Of a stretch of 64,000 nucleotides of DNA, positions 61,808 to 64,000 are shown piece after piece. The translations under genes and the position numbers were made by a program. Each line of letters begins with the position of its first letter. Positions within the stretch are counted from its first letter, which is position 1. Location of the stretch: NCBI GenBank assembly GCA_963662965.1, contig OY759970.1:682001-746000 (forward strand), in the 5' to 3' direction. A model generated the notes under the pieces. The model was given only the letters and a program-made list of their open reading frames with translations. It was not told where the DNA came from and did no database searches. The DNA comes from DTWD01 sp963662965. GTDB lineage: Bacteria; Acidobacteriota; Vicinamibacteria; Vicinamibacterales; UBA8438.

Positions 61808-62638
61808 ACGGATGTGTTGCAACTTTCCAAAAGCGGCAAGAGAGCGATGGGTCGAGTTGGCCGGGCTCCGTCTCATGCCGCCACCTCGAACAAGTTATTG
61901 ATGAATTGAATCTGTCGCCGCACATCCGAACCACTCACCCACCTCGCTTGCCCCTTCCGGATCATGTGCATGGCCTCGTAGCCTTGGATCGTTCGCCGCG
62001 CCGCCTGAAACTCACGAAACCCCTGCTTGGCTTTCACGCGTCGTTTGATCGCTCGATGATCCTGCTCCAGGATGTTGTTCAAGTATTGGACCGGCCGGTG
62101 GCGGCAACGGCGTCGCAGGAGTCCTTCCTTTTTCACCCCTGAAATCGCCGAGCCGTACAGGCGGGCCTGGTCCGTGTTGATGACACGGGGCTGCGGATGC
62201 GACGGATCCGTGAGCGCCTTGCGGAACAGGCGTTTGGCCGTAGCGGCATCGCGCAAGCCCGATAGCACGAAGTTGATCGTGGCGCCGGTGGAATCGATGG
62301 CTCGGTAGAGGTAGCACCAACGGCCCTTGACACGAACGTAGGTCTCATCGACACGCCAGGACTTGTTGGTTGGCTTGAGATGACGGCGCAGCCGCTCCTC
62401 CAGTTCGGGACCGTAGCGCTGGACCCAGCGCCAGATGGTCGTGTGGTCCGCTTCCAGGCCGCGCTCGCGGAGCAGTTCTTCGACATCGCGGAACGAGAGC
62501 GAGTACCGAAGGTGCCAGCGCACGGCGCACACAATCAGCTCGGGCTCGGTTTGTCGCCACTTGAAGATCGCCGGTCGGATTGCCTGCTTCATGATCGCTT
62601 CAGGTTACCAGCACCGTCGGCCACAGTTGCAACACAAC
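61808..62638 (-). mobile_element. IS26/IS240-like IS6-family element
   Basis: About 830 bp. Ends GATGTGTTGCAACTTTCC (left) and GTTGTGTTGCAACTGTGG (right, inward). Unlike the type 1-3 elements, this is a classical IS6-family member. Confidence 0.88.
61873..62592 (-). CDS. IS6-family (IS240/IS26-like) transposase
   Basis: 239 residues, complete. SLSFRDVEELLRERGLEADH then TTIWRWVQRY (HTH), D in WRVDETYVRVKGRWCYLYRA, D in VINTDQARLYGSA, E in NNILEQDHRAIKRRV. Probably active. Confidence 0.95.
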   Translation of the reverse strand: MKQAIRPAIFKWRQTEPELIVCAVRWHLRYSLSFRDVEELLRERGLEADHTTIWRWVQRYGPELEERLRRHLKPTNKSWRVDETYVRVKGRWCYLYRAIDSTGATINFVLSGLRDAATAKRLFRKALTDPSHPQPRVINTDQARLYGSAISGVKKEGLLRRRCRHRPVQYLNNILEQDHRAIKRRVKAKQGFREFQAARRTIQGYEAMHMIRKGQARWVSGSDVRRQIQFINNLFEVAA

Positions 62639-62836
62639 CCCCTGCTTCCTGCGCAACCAAACTCCCACCACCGTAGCTGGGCGCATTGGGCGCGAACAGG
62701 GGGGACCGGCGACCCCTTGTACCAAAAACGATCAATGAATACGGGCCTTGGTCAGCCGGACGCGCGGAGACTTTCGAGACGCGGCCGATCGAGTGCAGAC
62801 GTAACCCCTCTGAAATCAGAGAGATCGAGAGGGTGA
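62639..62836. other. uncertain short region
   Basis: A plus-strand frame (62686-62922) reads through it but crosses a terminator and has no recognised domain. No other feature seen. Confidence 0.35.
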
Positions 62837-62868
62837 GTTGGGCGCAAACTTTCCGCCCAACTTTTTTT
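62837..62868 (+). terminator. intrinsic terminator
   Basis: Stem GTTGGGCG/CGCCCAAC (62837-62844 with 62854-62861), 9-nt loop, then seven T. It has no obvious gene upstream on this strand, so the gene it served was probably removed by the IS26-like element. Confidence 0.75.
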
Positions 62869-63105
62869 GCGATCGTCGCGCTCGACGGATCGCCTGATTC
62901 CAGCCGTTGTCTGGGAGCGTGACGACCAGATGAGCGGGCCCAGCGGGGGGCGGGCGACGTCAGTGGATGACGGCGACGGTGAGCGGTTACCCCTTGCCCG
63001 TGGACGACTCCCAACCGCCTCCGTGCAGTCGGCCGGGTCACCCCGCGAGATGTCCCGCCAGTCGTGTTCTTGTTGTCGCGAAAGGTGGCGTGCCGCGAAG
63101 CCCCG
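62869..63105. other. non-coding gap
   Basis: About 240 bp, G/C-rich, no gene recognised. Confidence 0.35.
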
Positions 63106-63342
63106 TCAAATCATCCCGGCGACAAACGCCTGCGAGCGCAGGCGGGCGACGGGGTCGATCCGCGCGGTGCGGTGGCGGCAGTCCCGACAGCGCAGACGGA
63201 TCGCGAGGTCGGCCACGCGCATGCGGGGATGGGTGCTGGGATGGGTCAGCACCGCGGCGGGGTCCATCCGTGCCTAACGACCGCAGGTGCCGCACGTCGC
63301 GACAAACATCCACGCGCCGTCGGCGTAGTCACTCAGCCGCAT
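63106..63342 (-). pseudogene. small zinc-ribbon protein with in-frame TAG
   Basis: Frame from ATG at 63342: MRLSDYADGAWMFVATCGTC GR, TAG (63274-63276), then RMDPAAVLTHPSTHPRMRVA and DLAIRLRCRDCRHRTARIDP to TGA at 63106. The two C-x2-C pairs that would form one zinc site lie on opposite sides of the stop, and the downstream part still looks coding, so one base change has broken the gene. Its start is 1-2 nt from the polymerase stop, so they formed one operon. Confidence 0.6.
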
Positions 63343-63343
63343 C

Positions 63344-63640
63344 CTAGTGAAAATCCTCCAGACCCGGAATGCGCCCGTAGGCGATCTTGGCGCCCACGTA
63401 GCCATCGGGCTCGCTGCACTGGCCGTAGCTGATGAGGGAGCGTCCATAGCGACCGTTGAGGGCATCGACGGCTGCGTTCAGGCGGACCACGCGCGACCGG
63501 GCGTCCGGCGCGCTCCACGGCAGCTCGAGTTGCCCGGCAGCCGCCGGCCTGAAGCGGTCGAATGACACCGTCAGGCGAAACAGGGTGGCATGGGGACGCG
63601 CCTCGACAAGCGCCACCCAGAGCCAGGCCAGCGCCTCAAG
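63344..63640 (-). pseudogene. Y-family DNA polymerase C-terminal shard
   Basis: Open frame LEALAWLWVALVEARPHATL, FRLTVSFDRF, VVRLNAAVDALNGRYGRSLI, GYVGAKIAYGRIPGLEDF stop. The LNxRYG…G-x-K-I-A-x-x-R-I-P-x-L-x-x-F ending is that of DinB/UmuC/ImuB-type translesion polymerases (little-finger side). The catalytic N-terminus is cut off by MITE copy 2 at 63641. Confidence 0.7.
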
Positions 63641-63760
63641 GGTATTGTCAAGTTAAGCGGAATCGCGATGATCGACCCCCAACATACCGTGTTCGCGACG
63701 GGACTCGAGCCCATCATCTTGGGGGTCGGTCAGCCTGATTCTGCTTAACTTGACAATACC
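63641..63760. mobile_element. snap-back MITE, copy 2
   Basis: 120 bp, both ends GGTATTGTCAAGTTAAGC (inward). Nearly identical to the copy at 28686. It separates the polymerase shard from xthA. Confidence 0.88.
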
Positions 63761-63787
63761 CGCTGGTGGAGCCATTTATTGGTCTGA

Positions 63788-64000
63788 TCAATCCAGATCC
63801 GCGAACACCGGTGCGTGATCGGACGCAGTGTGACCTTCCTTCTTCTTGCGGTACTCGCGATCAATCTCTACGCGGCGCACCCGCGACACCACGGCGGGCG
63901 TACCCAGCAGCAGATCGATGCGCAGCCCCAGATCGCGATGGAAGGAACCGCCCCGGTAGTCCCACCAGGAGAACTTCTGCTCCTCCGTGTGCACGTGGCG
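63788..64000 (-). CDS. xthA: exodeoxyribonuclease III, C-terminal part (runs off the window)
   Basis: At least 70 residues: FSWWDYRGGSFHRDLGLRID then LLLGTPA, EIDREYRKKKEG, and TASDHAPVFADLD stop at 63788. The final SDHAPV carries the catalytic Asp-His pair of the Xth/AP-endonuclease family, and W-W-D-Y-R is the abasic-site region. Frame is intact to the window edge, so the full gene may lie outside. Role: base-excision repair and 3'-5' exonuclease. Confidence 0.9.
   Translation of the reverse strand, partial: RHVHTEEQKFSWWDYRGGSFHRDLGLRIDLLLGTPAVVSRVRRVEIDREYRKKKEGHTASDHAPVFADLD

Noticed and set aside
1..64000. tRNA or rRNA genes and plasmid or phage replication origins
   Set aside because: None recognised by eye on either strand; no replication initiator gene or iteron cluster seen.

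Overview
The window is a GC-rich (by eye) bacterial region in which more than half of the bases belong to insertion sequences (IS). Between them lie a few intact housekeeping-type genes, several anti-phage or HEPN-type genes, and many short shards of genes that end exactly at IS borders. The source organism cannot be named with certainty. A Ser/Thr kinase N-terminus of the 'YDVTAKIGE...VWQATDTKL' type, a spmB end, a secreted M4 peptidase and a DUF255 protein would fit a soil or sludge Acidobacteriota-like or neighbouring lineage. This is an inference from protein style only. The Rieske, Y-family polymerase and group II intron pieces look more proteobacterial, so the content is probably mixed by transfer.

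Layout. 1-2.1 kb: decayed IS5-type element, IS200, IS6-type element. 2.4-6.3 kb: a two-gene unit on the minus strand, a PHP/SMC-like ATPase (TrlF type) followed 3 nt later by an AlbA_2/HATPase protein, probably a defence or nucleic-acid-sensing module. 6.8-9.8 kb: IS scraps, a DUF5677-like gene and a 100-codon shard of a putAbiC abortive-infection gene. 10-16.6 kb: IS21, three IS3 pieces, the first 14 codons of xthA, and an IS6-type element. 16.7-19.2 kb: a small gene and a DUF255 thioredoxin-domain gene. 19.7-24.6 kb: IS6 elements, one carrying a three-level nest (IS3-B in IS3-A in IS6) with both inner target duplications still readable. 24.6-28.8 kb: a UvrD-like helicase gene cut by IS256 with a perfect 8-bp target duplication, then a 119-bp snap-back MITE. 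28.8-33.5 kb: XRE, Rieske, spmB, integrase and kinase shards around an intact glutamate dehydrogenase gene and an HNH nuclease gene. 33.6-36.7 kb: IS256 shard, two IS481-like elements, IS6 fragment. 36.9-37.9 kb: cas2 and a cas1 gene beheaded by IS21. 40.3-41.8 kb: HEPN-type gene beheaded by the same IS21, a conserved C-terminal shard, and doxX. 41.8-44.2 kb: IS5-D split by IS3-A, then IS6. 44.2-45.7 kb: FMN-binding glutamate-synthase-like gene. 45.8-48.3 kb: IS110 with a long non-coding flank, and an IS1-like element. 48.4-54 kb: NYN-domain gene, IS shards, a small R-x4-H (HEPN-like) gene, an AbiJ-type gene and a truncated resolvase. 54.4-57.2 kb: lipophilic unknown, secreted M4 peptidase, truncated beta-barrel gene. 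57.2-61.0 kb: a 1.9-kb tandem repeat, each unit being an ORF-deleted group II intron plus an IS5-type element. 61.0-61.8 kb: a brxA N-terminal shard and an intact HigBA-like toxin-antitoxin pair. 61.8-64 kb: IS26-like element, terminator, zinc-ribbon pseudogene, Y-family polymerase shard, second MITE, and the 3' end of xthA.

Taken together this looks like a defence island (TrlF/AlbA_2, putAbiC, Cas1-Cas2, AbiJ, NYN, brxA, toxin-antitoxin, HEPN proteins) that has been taken over and dismembered by IS elements, mainly by IS6-type replicative insertion and homologous exchange between copies, since most IS6 copies lack target duplications. Because so many near-identical repeats occur, assembly collapse or mis-joining between IS copies is a real alternative for some junctions.
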